Shown one piece after another: positions 1 to 10,851 of a stretch of DNA of 64,000 bases. The DNA comes from Mantis religiosa (Eukaryota > Arthropoda > Insecta > Mantodea > Mantidae). The number at the start of each line of letters is the position of its first letter. Positions within the stretch are counted from its first letter, which is position 1. The stretch covers positions 1 to 64,000 of the forward strand of contig JAUKNK010001128.1 of NCBI GenBank assembly GCA_030765055.1. The letters run 5' to 3'. Made by a program: the position numbers and the translations under genes. Under the pieces are notes generated by a model. That model saw only the letters and a program-made list of their open reading frames with translations, was not told where the DNA came from and did no database searches.

Positions 1-535
1 ACTATTTAACACAACACCCAGATACCTTATTGTCATTACCTGCTCTATTGTTTTCCTCTCTAGTTCCAATTTACATCTCAAGGGGAATTTACTTATGGTC
101 ATTGATTTCGCTTTTGTTAATGGTATTTTCATGTTATAGTTTCTACATCCAAGATAGAATCTATATAGCAGTCTCTGTAAGTCATCCTCAGTGTTTGCCA
201 TCAGGACAAAATCGTCAGCGTAGCATACAATGTTAAGGTTTTTATTTCCCATTTTATATCCATCCATTGTATTGATCTCTTTTATAACTTCATTCATTAA
301 TAAATTGAATAGTAATGGACTAAGAGAATCTCCATGTCGAACCCCTCTTCTGACTGGTATCTTCGCAGATATGTTCCCTTCCACTTTTATTCTATTAAAA
401 TTATCAGTAAAAATGTCATTAATCAATAAAATTAATCCATTCGGTACATTATGTGTTTCTAAAATGTTTAAAACATCTTTAAGTTCCAGCCTATCGAGGG
501 CCTTCTCTAGGTCTATAAAACATGCAATGATATTA
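1..535 (-). mobile_element. LINE reverse transcriptase fragment (5' truncated, runs off window)
   Basis: Read on the minus strand, this is an uninterrupted reverse-transcriptase segment of a non-LTR retrotransposon. In order it shows FIDLEKALDRL (palm, with the usual FDR as LDR), a VRHGDSLSPLLFN block, LLMNEVIKEIN, and the catalytic YADDFVLMANTEDDL near base 205, followed by the thumb-side stretch ending IRYLGVVLN at the window edge. No stop codon interrupts about 175 codons, so the copy is fairly young. The motifs resemble RTE-like insect LINEs, but the clade is my inference. The upstream end stops abruptly at about 535, where a DD41D mariner terminus begins. Confidence 0.88.
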
Positions 536-640
536 ATTATGTTCCAAAATAAGAATGAAATAAACCTTTATCATTTATAGAATGCGTTTAATTTAAGTTC
601 AAAGATAGGACACTCTTGTTGAAAGACCTTTAGTAAGGAT
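530..640 (-). mobile_element. DD41D-type mariner terminus (solo end)
   Basis: About 110 bp match, in reverse orientation, the left end of the short mariner element at 14896-15541. Both share the subterminal TGATATTAATTATGTT and the terminal ACTCTTGTTGAAAGACC. No opposite terminus is visible, so this is a broken end joined to the LINE fragment at about 530. Confidence 0.7.
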
Positions 641-1940
641 TTCTGACAGAATCTGACAGAAGCAAAGAAAACGTTGGCACATTCCTTTCATCAAACTGTT
701 CTGCTGTAGCCCTGTAGCATATAAGCACCAGCCGCAACTGGTTATCTCATTACCATTTTAGTAGCTTCTTTATCCTTAATTACTTCATAGCTCTTAATAA
801 CATTATTATGGGTCTTCATTCTCATGTATTCTGCTATAAGATGATAAAATTACCTGAGCTTTTATACACTGTCATAAAAGTTCACGGAACTGCAAGAATT
901 AAACTCATTAGAAGGATAAATTTAAATGACGTTCACATAGTAGTAGCATAAATATCCTTTACCCTGTTACACAAACGAGAGTTTTAAGTAGAGGTATATC
1001 GAACATCCAGTTTATGGTTTAACAGATTGGGTAACCTCCGGAGCAATATAGGTGCACGCGGTTGTAAACTGACAATACTGCAAGTCCGTTTGTGTCATTT
1101 GCTCTCTCGTTTCTGCTTTCTGGTGTGATTTTCCAAGTTTTTTCTCATTTGTGTTTCTGAGTGTTTTTACAGCCGAGTGGGTTCGAACAAACAGGACAGC
1201 AGGGGTTAATTGCATTCCTATGCGACACGAGCGAAACTAGATCAGTAGAATTGGTGGCGCCAGCTGTTATGGTTGTGCTGCTTTATTGATTCTAAACTAC
1301 TAGCTCATAAAAAAACCGGAATTAAACTACTCGTAGAAACATGAACATTCATGTCACGGGATTTACGGAATAGAAGGGTCTGGCGTATATCCGTGCGAGA
1401 TGTCACACTGTTTCTCCTTTTTCTAACGTGTACATAGAGGTAGAGGAGGTTTTGCATTCCTTCCAAAACTTATCAACCATATGTCACTCGACGTCGTTCC
1501 TTTTCCACGCTGCAAGAAGTTCCAGGAGCTGTGCATTATAACATCGGCGTCTGCACGCGCCAGCCCTCACGTTTGAAGAGGGGACTACCACAGGATCTGC
1601 TTCTGAGTGATACATCTGATTCCAGTGATTCTAGTGCTTGATGTCTGTCTTACATCTTCAATATTGACATAATTTCTCAGAGAGTATTATTGGAGTTGTA
1701 ACTTAATGTAGTTAGGGGGGGCCTGTTAGCCTACCCCTGAGTGTTATTGTTCTTTAATGTACTGTTCTGTTACCTTCTTTTCACTCTGATCTGTGAAGCA
1801 TTGTACTGCTGATAGATGAATAAAAAAATTATAAAAAATATTTTACTCGAAATACACGTTTTCGAGCCATCTGAATATGAAAAAACCTTTATAAAAACGT
1901 CCCATATTGTGTAATAATTTAAACTAAAACGTCTTTTAAA
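641..1940. other. No gene seen
   Basis: AT-rich sequence with no long reading frame, TIR or RNA motif that I can support. The short open frame on the minus strand at 1012-1215 has no recognisable domain. Confidence 0.6.
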
Positions 1941-1943
1941 TAC

Positions 1944-2695
1944 CGAGCAGAATGGCTCAAGCGGTTTCATCTGTGGCCCTCCTTTCATGGGAGGTCCGAA
2001 TTCGAATCCCGTGGTCGGCCTACCTGACGCATTGATTTAAGGGGATTTTCCTGGGTTGCTAGGCGACAGCTGGGTGGGTTAATTACATCCCCGAACTTTC
2101 CTGTGTCTACATTTCATCTCCGTTGGGGAGGGGATCCGTCCCCTTCAGCTTCCGTGGTGCGGGCGTTGCGGACCCCTAGTACTCGTGGTCCTTCTCAAGT
2201 TACTACAGAAGCCTCGGGCCGAACATTCGGCCCCTCTGTGTTGGGAGTTGTTCAGCTTGGGTTGGACTCGAGGAGGCAGTGGTCCCGATATCCGTGGGAG
2301 ATCGGGGACGTCTGTTTTCAGACGGGGTTGAGGGAAGCCTTAAATTCTCGGATGCTAGCCTGCAGAGCTAGTAGTCGGGTGTTAGATCACTGGGTGCCCC
2401 GACCGAGAGATTCGGTATTCTTCCCGTATGGATTGATGGGCGTAACTGGCGTATCAAATTGCACCCCGTAATGGGAGGGTGCTTGTTAGTCTTTAAGTCT
2501 TTCCCTAATGGAAAGACTCCCGGAGTCACGCCAGCGTCCCTTTTGGGGACAACTGTTATTCTTCCGCGTTTTAGGGAGCGGACGTTTTGCGCCCACGCAG
2601 ATTCTCTCGTCCTCATATATCTCCATTTCATCTCCATTATCATTTAACATTATCTCTCATATGGTGGATTATTTAATAATATAAGTGTCGGTGGA
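1944..2695 (+). mobile_element. tRNA-derived SINE-2, interrupted by a family G retroposon
   Basis: A tRNA-like head has an A box TGGCTCAAGCGG at about 1951 and a B box-like AATTCGAATCCC near 2000. The body reads CGTGGTCGGCCTACCTGAC, GGGGATTTTCCTGGGTT and TAATTACATCC. The same body, on the minus strand, occurs at 39765-39985 and 45551-45771. The SINE stops at 2121 with ATTTCATCTCC and resumes at 2636 with ATTATCATTTAACATTATC, exactly as in the uninterrupted copies. The gap holds family G copy G1 flanked by a 12-bp TSD. The SINE 3' end lies near AAGTGTCGG (about 2690). Confidence 0.8.
2122..2623 (+). mobile_element. Family G GC-rich retroposon, copy G1
   Basis: A 502-bp GC-rich insert, unlike its AT-rich surroundings, flanked by the perfect 12-bp direct repeat CATTTCATCTCC at 2110-2121 and 2624-2635. 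It begins GTTGGGGAGGGGATCCGTCC and shares long blocks with G2 (2799-3326), G3 (59291-59808) and G4 (62497-62989). Diagnostic blocks are CTTCAGCTKCC, TACTCGTGGT, GGGCCGAACATTCG, GGTTGGACTCGAG and GGGTTGAGGGAAGCC. The TSD length fits target-primed reverse transcription. I see no tRNA-like head, poly-A tail or conserved reading frame; short open frames occur in several phases and look incidental. I do not recognise the family. Confidence 0.8.
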
Positions 2696-2798
2696 TGTCT
2701 CGTCTTTGCATGACAGTGATGTGCTAATTGTAAACACTTCCACCTCCGGTGCGACATTCTCTATTCTGTTTCAGGACCATGGTGGGTGGGACACCGTT

Positions 2799-3326
2799 AA
2801 CTGCAGAGGTTCTACTCCAATTAGTCCCGGACCCGTTGATCCAAAAACCCTGGCCTCCCTCAAACAGGGAGTTACTGAGCTGAACCTAAAGGGCGCCCAG
2901 CGCTTCAGTGGGGCTTTCCATAGGGCGAGACCTAGAGACTGACAAGCCTCCTCATCTGGTCCTATGAACTCAAGACGGGATGGAAGTGGATACGCCACTT
3001 ACGCGCTCCAACACCAAAATGGGAAGGCTACCGATATGACCTCGGTGGGGCCGCCTGGTGATCTAGCACACCTTCTACTAGCTATGCTGGCTAGTACGCG
3101 GGAATATTAATGGCTTCCCTCAACCGCGTCCGGGGATGTACCCGATCTCCCATGGGTATCGGAGACCACTGCCTCCTCGAGTCCAACCCAATCCGAACAT
3201 CCCCCCAGCAGGGAGGGGCTCGAATGTTCGGCCCGAGGTTCCTCTAGTAACGTCAGTGGTACCACGAGTTGTCCGCAGCGCCCGCAACACAGCAGCTGAA
3301 GGGGACGGATCCCCTCCTCTACGGAA
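2799..3326 (-). mobile_element. Family G GC-rich retroposon, copy G2 (inverted relative to G1)
   Basis: Second family G copy, about 528 bp, on the minus strand. Its 5' end (right side) carries GAGGAGGGGATCCGTCCCC and its 3' end (left side) GACTAATTGGAGTAGAACC, a 3' terminus shared with G3 and partly with G4. It is flanked by a near-perfect repeat: GGTGGGTGGGACACCG at 2781-2796 and GGTGGGTGGGATACCG at 3327-3342 (one mismatch). With G1 about 175 bp away in the opposite direction, the pair forms a large inverted arrangement. Confidence 0.78.
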
Positions 3327-3379
3327 GGTGGGTGGGATACCGGTTGTACTGGCCTGCCGGGGAGTTTTCAACTGGTCAA

Positions 3380-3556
3380 TTGTAAGGATCCTGCCCTCTC
3401 ACTGTTGTGGCTTCTTTGGAATGTTCGCCCTTTGTCTCCTCTCACCTCATCCTTCCTCCCAGGTGTGGCCCACTTGGGGGAGTAGGCACAATACAGCATG
3501 TTTGGACCTCTGTGCCGAATCTCCCCCATAGCATTATCAGTCCAGTCCAGTCGTTT
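3380..3556 (+). repeat. Short interspersed repeat S4, copy a, with (CAGTC)n tail
   Basis: About 175 bp matching 36542-36705. Shared blocks are CACTGT-GTGG, GTCTCCT-TC-CCTCATCC, TTCCTCCC-GGTG and CCCACTTGGG. The copy ends in CAGTCCAGTCCAGTC, while the other ends in CCTAATCCTAATCC, so each copy has its own short tandem tail. This is SINE-like, but I see no clear tRNA head. Confidence 0.6.
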
Positions 3557-4096
3557 AAATACCCAATTTGGCCTTTAAGTTCAGCATCATCAAAAGTTGC
3601 AACACGAAGATATTTCTATAAGACATTTATATCTTATGTTCTCAAATACCATGCCATACAAAATATAGATATAGTTAAAACCACAATTTATAAAAAGTCG
3701 ATTTTTGTGAAGTGCAGCCTTTCCAAGATACTTCTCGTTAATTTTTATTACAAATTTCCAATATTATCCTGCATTTCAAACAAGGAATACATCATTTGTT
3801 TTTATGGCTACGGAAAGCGAACAGAATCCAAAGGCATCACAAATCAACCGGCTCTTAAAGTATTTGGATATCGTTTAAATCTTACTATGCTTTCATTTAC
3901 CCTTGGTACTGCAAGAAAAATTTTTAAGATAGTTTCTCCAAACGTTTATCTCGATTAACATGAAGTATATGCAGGAATAAGCAAGAATACTTTGTACAAG
4001 AATGGAACAAGTAATGTGAGCGAAGCACACCACTTTTTCATTATTATTCAAAATAATGGTAACAGCTGCATGAAGGTTCATAGTTATAAATTAAAA
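3557..4096. other. No gene seen
   Basis: AT-rich sequence. The plus-strand open frame through 3407-3958 begins inside repeat S4 and shows no recognisable domain, so I do not call it a gene. Confidence 0.55.
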
Positions 4097-4863
4097 GAAA
4101 ATGTTATTTCAAGTTATTCTCGGGGCGCAAGCTAGGTTTAAAGACGATTAGAAATCGAAGTTTTAGGAGCGTACATCTCACCCATCATCAGGACATTTAT
4201 TAAATATTATAACCACAACTGAATCACTCGCTATAAGGCAAAGACAAAACACTATCAATATTGGCATTACTGAACAAAAGACTGTTTTCAGTAAATTAAA
4301 TGCCAGGTCAGGAGATGGTGTAAACATACAAAATTAACTGAGTCAAAGATACGTATCTACTTAACTTGATTATTCAGCTGTATAGATCTGTGCTCCTTAA
4401 GTCAACGGATTTCCATTTTAATGCCAGTTTCCAAGAGGAGCTGAACTGAAATCCAGCATCACGATTAGGTGTGCTCCTCTCAGAGGAAATATCCAAAGCA
4501 CCAAATGGTTCAACTCCTCTTGGAAACCGGCCTTAGGAATAGATATCCGTCGACTTAAGGAGCACAGATCTATACAGCTTGATAATCAAGTTAAGAAGTT
4601 ACGTATCTTAGACACAATTTTCTATACTCGCGCCATCTCCTGACCTGGCATTTAATTTAATGAAAACAGTCTTTTGTTCAGAAATGCGAGTTTTGATAGT
4701 GTTTTGTCTTTGTTTATAGTTGTGTTATGTCCAGCATTTCATACGTGGTTATGACATTTAATAAATATCCTGATGATCGGAGAGATGCATACTCCCGAAA
4801 CGTCTATATTTAATAGTCTTTTAGCCTGACTTGCTTCCTAAGAAACACTTGAACATTTTCGTC
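4097..4863. repeat. Large imperfect inverted repeat (two ~350-bp arms)
   Basis: The left arm at about 4097-4446 and right arm at about 4507-4863 are reverse complements of each other, with a 60-bp spacer. Matching blocks, left arm versus reversed right arm, include CTGTATAGATCTGTGCTCC (identical), AAATGCCAGGTCAGGAGATG (identical), GAACAAAAGACTGTTTTCA (identical) and TTTCCAAGAGGAG (identical). Mismatches and small indels are scattered through both arms, so this is not a recent perfect duplication. A transcript across it would fold into a long hairpin. It may be a foldback element or a pair of inverted copies, possibly Penelope-like; no coding capacity is visible. Confidence 0.85.
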
Positions 4864-5285
4864 GCCAGGAAAGCTTCATGTCTTATTTTAAAATGTTATT
4901 TTATTAATATAAACACTTACACATCCCTTTAACTAGTACGCCACGTTGGACCTAAGTGCTGTTTTGATTAATTCCTATGCTTCTACTATCGCGAAAATTA
5001 AGATAGAGTAATTTTGGGAAATGGCAGTGGTTTCAAGATTACGAACAGATGAGGGCGAACTGGACACAATTGGCTCGCACACAGAACGAGGTAGCACATA
5101 GAGATATTAATACAAGGAGCGTTATGGTCGTCACCCACTTATGCATAGCTTGGCTACGTCCACAGCTAAAACCGTGTCTAAAATACATGGTTTTTTTTTT
5201 TTTTTTCATTCAGCACTGTCTTGGATTACGAGTAAGATATGTATCACAAACAAAGGTTGGATGAATGAAATGAACATTACTTTTA
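4864..5285. other. No gene seen
   Basis: AT-rich; contains a run of 16 T at 5191-5206. Nothing else is recognised. Confidence 0.55.
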
Positions 5286-6601
5286 GGCCTGGTTGCATAA
5301 AAATCGCTAACTGCAGTTCATTTATAATCGAAGATCAAAACTGAACCAAGTATACGAACTGGTGTGGGTTGTACGATGCTGATCTTAGGTCAGATGTACG
5401 CCGTTCAGTACTGATCTGAGATAACAAAAACAAATGCGGCAATATCGCCAAACGTGTTGCAACTTTCGTGTTGTATCGAAAGGATTCGAGAGTTAAAAGA
5501 ACTATTTGACTCTGTTTAATTCAAGTGCACACAGTATCCAATATAGACATAACAAAAACTAATTAAATCTTTTGCTTTATGGTTATTAGTCCTAGAAATA
5601 ATGTTATTTTAAGTAAACAGTATAAGAATTTACTCCATATTGAACATTATTTATCGAAAGTTAATCATTTCCCTTACTTTATCTCCATTATATGCCCAAG
5701 GTACCTTCATGTTTGTCATTTTGGTCTGTTTACAAAACTGTGAGATGGAAAATATAAACAAAAATGGAAGATAAGTGAAGTTTTAAGTTACAAATTATTT
5801 TATTTGTATATAATAAATGGAAGTTCAAGCAAAAGAGATGATACGTAACGCTAATTTTAAATCTTGCAAAACCCTTCTTATTTCACCGTTTGCCATAGGC
5901 ATCCTGATGAAATGAGGTCTTAGAGCTGCAATCTCCCTTGTAACTTTGTGTATTTTCTACTTATATTAAATATATCCCCAATCACCACTTGGAAGCTTTC
6001 AGTTGCATAGAACCGTAATGTGAGAAGGATCATAAATATTGGATTGAGTGCAGAATTCCTCAGGGTTTGTGTTCTTAACTGTGCATGTAGCCTATGCTCC
6101 AGTCCTTCAAATACATGCTTTGATAGTCGAAATCTCATTTATAATTTTCTGTCAGTTAGTTCTGAGATGGGAGTTCCTCTATGTTGGAAAACACGAAGAG
6201 ACCTTTCAAATTGAAATTTCTGATCATCAGAGATATCAGAGTAATCTGAATTCTGAAAATAATAAAAATATATAGGTTATGAACACAAACAATGCATCTT
6301 TAACATACGTTTGTGAAATAAAGAGGCTAATTATTTATACAAGTAGCCACAAAAATGCTTTATTTACTATTTATTTAAATCTGTACTACTTATTTCTTCT
6401 CAGAAACTATTGTGTAAATTCTGCAGTTCTTATGACCTAAGTTCAATCAAGTTAACTGGAGAAAATTCACCAGTTAGGTTTGATCTTAGATTAAGAGGCC
6501 ATGAACTTAGATCAATGTTTACACAACAAAAATCCTATGTTCAGCGTGACTGAAGATCATTTTCATATGCTTGAACTTAGACTATCTTTTATGCAACCGG
6601 A
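5286..6601 (-). mobile_element. PIF/Harbinger-like DNA transposon remnant
   Basis: Inverted termini: GGTTGCATAAAAATCGCTAA at the left end (about 5291) and, reversed, GGTTGCATAAAAGATAGTCT at the right end (about 6598). Between them the minus strand encodes a HARBI1-like nuclease fragment (separate entry), which supports the family call. The element spans about 1.3 kb, too short for a complete two-gene Harbinger. TSDs are not clear. Confidence 0.65.
5920..6138 (-). pseudogene. HARBI1-like (PIF/Harbinger) transposase fragment
   Basis: The 72-residue open frame carries the typical N-terminal HARBI1 arrangement: RFRLSKHVFEGL, then LNPIFMILLTLRFYATESF (compare the family's P-QLLITLRFYATGSF block) and VVIGDIFNISR in the place of the VGD-FGVSKS block. 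These segments precede the DDE catalytic core. No catalytic residue is included and the frame ends soon after, so the protein cannot be active. The call rests on motif recognition. Confidence 0.72.
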
Positions 6602-7665
6602 ACTTTGTGAATCATCCATAAAACCACTTATCTGTTTACTTAGTTACTTAGATTTATAAAAGTAATGAGTTATTGTTATAATATTCTGTTGATAAGGTCT
6701 GCATTGCAGAGATTACTTACCCTAAACTGTTCCTTAGATAAAGGCTCTCGAACTGCAAAAAACAAAACAGGTTGCATTATATTTCTTAAAAAGAGACGTA
6801 TTTTATGAACTTTGTATTCGATGGATAAAGTTAAAACAAAGTGACAGAATAAGTGAATAAAAGCTTAATTATGTAGTATTAATAAGGCAGAGCCCGTGTC
6901 ATACGATTTTTAGTAAGTGTATATTAACATATAGTGTCACCCAGTAATTTTAAAATCCTGTTGTCACTGAAGTGGTGATTCTTGGCTTTTTGGAATTAAA
7001 TGTAAATTAGAGAATATTTAATTTGATTATTCTCAAATAAGTTAAATAACGTAAAACGTAATAAATAATGACGTTTGACGATTCTTTGTTCATGAAGTTC
7101 TTATACGTTGTTTAAGCACAACATACTGATTGCATATAGTAGGGACTTGAATACCTCTGCCGATAACTTTACATAAGAGGTCCTTTTGTTATTTGGATTT
7201 AAACCTACGTGAAATATGCCAGTCAAGACGATTCATGTCTTGCACCCTCCGACGCAGCCTTTGCTGTGTTTACATTACATGAAAACTTGCCCTGAAATTC
7301 TAACGTATTGGCTGGCTATGCACTTTGTTTTATTCTTGTACATGTTTTTCACATTCTAATAGTCACATTTGTTTCACATTCTGATATTTACATTTTGGAG
7401 AAAAACAAATGAGAGAACAAACTTGTTTGACAGTAAAACGAGATTCCTAGAAACACTAAATAACTACAGAAATATTTACCTTCGTTCAAAAAAAGAATTA
7501 ATATGCCTTATAAAACTTGGAAGATTTTCTATCACCAAGGAGATTAGCATGTTCTGTTTTCAGATAACTCACATAGTTAAAGGGATTCACATACTCCGAA
7601 TGTTGCAGTACATAATACACTGTATGAACTAGCAACCACACAGATAACCGATGTCTGGCAGGCGG
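6602..7665. other. No gene seen
   Basis: AT-rich sequence. The 87-residue frame at 7369-7632 has no recognisable domain. Confidence 0.5.
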
Positions 7666-7689
7666 AGTGATCAAAAAGTTCGGCTCAAG

Positions 7690-8097
7690 AAGAATGTGTG
7701 GGGTACACCAGGCATGTCAGGTCAAACAGAGTTGCTGTAGATAATCCATGAGGCGTCGCTTAATGGGCGCTACAACTGGGCATTCATAAAGTCCATGATG
7801 TAGCGTATCCTCCCCATCACATTGCAGACACTTACTTGAAGCTGAGAGCCGTATGCTATGTAATCGACTGCGGGTGGCCAGGATGTCATGTACCACTATA
7901 AACCATAGGGATTGGAGTCTAGCCGACAGATGTTTCGAGGAGATGGAGAACATAGCGGAATAGTGTGTGTCCGCTTTCCAATTCCGGGATATGCGCATGG
8001 CAGGAGCCTTACATTGAAGCATGAACAGCTCATAGGTTTTCTTAGAGGTGTAGTCAGTTGCGGACAGTAGATATCTTCGTTCATGCACACTTAGCAG
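7690..8097 (-). pseudogene. LINE ORF2 C-terminal region (zinc-knuckle end of reverse transcriptase)
   Basis: The minus strand encodes a polypeptide with the arrangement usual at the C-terminus of R1/Jockey-like LINE ORF2 proteins: WFIVVHDILATRSRLHSIRL, then a cysteine-histidine cluster C-QCDGEDTLHHGLYECP, then a basic tail ending QQLCLT. The core domains of the polymerase are missing, so this is a 5'-truncated copy. The open frame runs a further ~57 bases to an ATG at 8154, but those residues are the reverse complement of the ORF1 sequence on the other strand. The LINE homology therefore breaks at about 8097. Confidence 0.72.
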
Positions 8098-8948
8098 ACA
8101 CATGCATCGCGCCGCCACGGTGCCACTGCTGTGGCTCTCCAACTCCAACTGCAACCTGCAGGGTCCACGATCTCCGTCGACGCCGCAGGTACTGTGCCAC
8201 TTGTGACGGCCTCGGCCATTTCACAGGACAGGTGCGGTGCCCTGCATATCCACGCGCAGCCACGCAGGACACAGCACCCCAGAGAGTAGCCGCCAACGAG
8301 CCTTTGGGATGGCAACAAGCCCTTGGTTGCCTCCGTGAGGACCTGCAGGGTGTCACCAACCGACTCCACACCCTCGATGAGCTCCTGTCAGCCGCACTCT
8401 ACACCGCCACCCACCAGCCTCCAGCGGAAGACGTTCTGGACCTCCACTCAGAGGTTCTGAACCTCAACCAACGCCTGGGAAACCTGGAGGAAGCCGTCAC
8501 CTCAGCAGCCCAATAACAGGACGCCACCCACACTGCCCTCACCAGCCTCCAGGACACACTCCAGGACACACTCACTGACGGACTACTACCTGAACGACTC
8601 GACCAACTCTCAGACGCTGTCACCCAACTGCAACAGACGACGAAGGCCATCAGCTCCCAGCTGCAACGATCAGAGCAATTAGTCACCGAACACAAGGACA
8701 TTATGGCATCACTACAACGCAAGATGCACCGAGTGGAGACACAACTCACCGACTCATTAACCTGCCAACCCGCGGATTTATCCACTGTCAACAACAGACT
8801 CGACGAGCTCCACTCGCTAATGACCCTAATGGACAATAGCCTCCACACTAGACCACACGACTTGAACTACGCTGAACAAAGACTAGCAGACTACGACGCC
8901 CAGAACACCAACATACGGACACCGCCACGTCCACAACCACACACCTGA
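8098..8948 (+). pseudogene. LINE ORF1-like protein: CCHC zinc knuckles plus coiled coil, one in-frame stop
   Basis: One reading phase (open from 8058) runs to 8948 and is interrupted only by a TAA at 8514-8516. Early residues form two cysteine clusters, CHCCGSPTPTATC and YCATCDGLGHFTGQVRC, as in the zinc-knuckle modules of insect LINE ORF1 proteins. The rest is rich in Leu, Gln, Thr and charged residues in heptad-like spacing (for example DLHSEVLNLNQRLGNLEEAV and TQLQQTTKAISSQLQRSEQL), suggesting a coiled coil. GC content is higher than the surroundings. It is head-to-head with an ORF2 fragment on the other strand. Confidence 0.65.
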
Positions 8949-9458
8949 TGGCCTCAACGACCCTCTCCCGGCTGTAACTGCCGGAGATTATGCCCTCCAA
9001 TACATACAATTCGATTACTAATAAAGATTACTTCCACCTTGACTACCATTCCTCACTTTCACCTCTACTCCCCAGGCGTCGCTCAGGGCCTTCTGGTCAT
9101 GTTCGGCCCCGTGGACTTATCCTTTACCTGCCCGCCGTTATAGACGGCCTGCTCTGCACTATCACCTCTAATAACGGGAGTGCTCAGTGCGGAATCCCAA
9201 CAAGCCACTCCAATGTCTTCCTTACTTCTCACCTCTTATCATTAGTAGTTGGAAGGAAAAAAAATGCACATAGCTTCGCGTATGGTCTAAGGTTATCGGA
9301 ATCCGTCTAACATCTGGTGGGGTGTCGAGTCCAACGGCAGAAATCCAATATTGTAACCACCTGCTGGAGAAAGTACAGTCTTTGTACTGCAGCATATAAT
9401 TCCGTCTAAAGAGAAGCGCTCTACACCTTAGCTCTATATTCCAAAGACCAATACCACC
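8949..9458. other. Possible continuation of the LINE insertion; no gene assigned
   Basis: Composition stays GC-richer to about 9200 and may belong to the same inverted LINE segment. I cannot place its end or a TSD. Confidence 0.35.
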
Positions 9459-9725
9459 TTATTTCGTTTGCTGATAAAGGGTTGTCACGGGCACTTTGAA
9501 AATATTTGCCTGCCATATATACCAACCAATAATTGTACTGAGCACCATGAATGGGCCGAAGCGGGTCATTGCTTTCATGGGCACGATTGTCATCACTGCT
9601 CTAATGCATATAAACGTATGGAATATTGACTTTGAGTCACTACCTAAGAACAGCAACAGGTAAATGTAAATAATCTGGAGAATATTCATGGGGAAAGCCA
9701 CCAGAAGCGACAACAAACTGTTCAA
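9459..9725 (-). CDS. Hypothetical hydrophobic ORF (possible exon)
   Basis: An 88-residue minus-strand frame with two likely membrane segments, around LLVAFPMNILQIIYIYLLLFL and FMVLSTIIGWYIW. I do not recognise the protein. The spacing of hydrophobic segments could suit one exon of an insect multi-pass receptor, but no flanking exon or family signature is visible and chance openness in AT-rich DNA is just as likely. Confidence 0.15.
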   Translation of the reverse strand: MNSLLSLLVAFPMNILQIIYIYLLLFLGSDSKSIFHTFICIRAVMTIVPMKAMTRFGPFMVLSTIIGWYIWQANIFKVPVTTLYQQTK

Positions 9726-10851
9726 TATTCAAGGCTTACCAAACGCTTGCACGAACGAGATTCTGTATGTCAGCCCTCTGAAACCCTAATGAACTTGAGG
9801 TGGTAATGTGAAGGACTAATCTAGCAAAAGGTAGTTGCTCAGTAACAAAGATGGTAGCGTTTAACATTTAAAATAATTGTTAATTTACGAGAGAAACGGA
9901 ATTTTCCAAGAGGCGCCATGGATCTAGCGCTTTTGTTAACAATTCAGTGTTAGAAATGAAATAGTCGTGCTCATCAGCTTGGAACCTGATGGGGCCACCT
10001 TGAACATTTCCTGTGAAGTATATCATCATCATTGTCGTCGTCGTCGTTGTTGTTGTCTCTTTTGTCTGGCTTTTAGGTATATGTAAAATTAACAACATGA
10101 CCCGTGATAATAATTTACAAAATTATTAAAAATGTCTAACTGCTCTGTAAGTAACGAGCATGTGAATAGGAACTATTTATTTAAAAACTTCCCATACCAT
10201 TTAAAAATAAAATCAACAAGTAAAAGCATACCTGTAAATACTACTTACAAGTTTATCTGCAAAGAGGTAACATGCAATATAATGCATCCTTATCGTTTAC
10301 CGCCGACGTCAATGTTGGTTCGCTCTATCAGAGAGAAGTAGATTATCTTATGAAAAATGAGACTCACTGTATTTATGTCCCTCTTTATTTTACTTTACAG
10401 TAAATCGCAGTTTTTCTAAGTTATATTACATTTTTTTTGGTTCTGTGATCAACATCAATTTTGATTAGATGTTCAAGTACAGAGACCCATATATAATTTC
10501 TCTGTACACTAGTATATCAAATGCATAAAGTGTAATAAACATAGTTTTATGTTTCTTCAAGCCAATTTAAAGCAAAATAGCTTAAGATTCAAAACAAAAA
10601 AATCATTGTATACTAAGTAGATAAAGATGCTCTTATGAAAATTATCATCACGTATTAATATGTAACAAAACGACATTACCGATTCTTTTCCTCTAGTTAC
10701 GCGTATGTATAATTAGAGACACCTTAGAGCTTTTGAGCACAACAATTGGATTTCACAGTGTAATAAATTGCAGGCGTTTTCATTCTCACATTATTATAAT
10801 GCCGATATAACACGGCCCAGTTTTTCAATAGAAGCATGAACTTTCCCGGGT
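9726..10851. other. No gene seen; short (GTC/GTT)n run
   Basis: AT-rich; contains a small trinucleotide run at about 10022-10058. Nothing else is supported. Confidence 0.55.

Noticed and set aside
2103..3531. Several open frames of 75-131 residues in both strands
   Set aside because: They lie in family G copies, fall in different phases in different copies and show no conserved frame; openness reflects high GC.
9459..9725. Insect chemoreceptor exon
   Set aside because: Two hydrophobic segments but no family signature, splice context or neighbouring exons; kept only as a low-confidence hypothetical frame.
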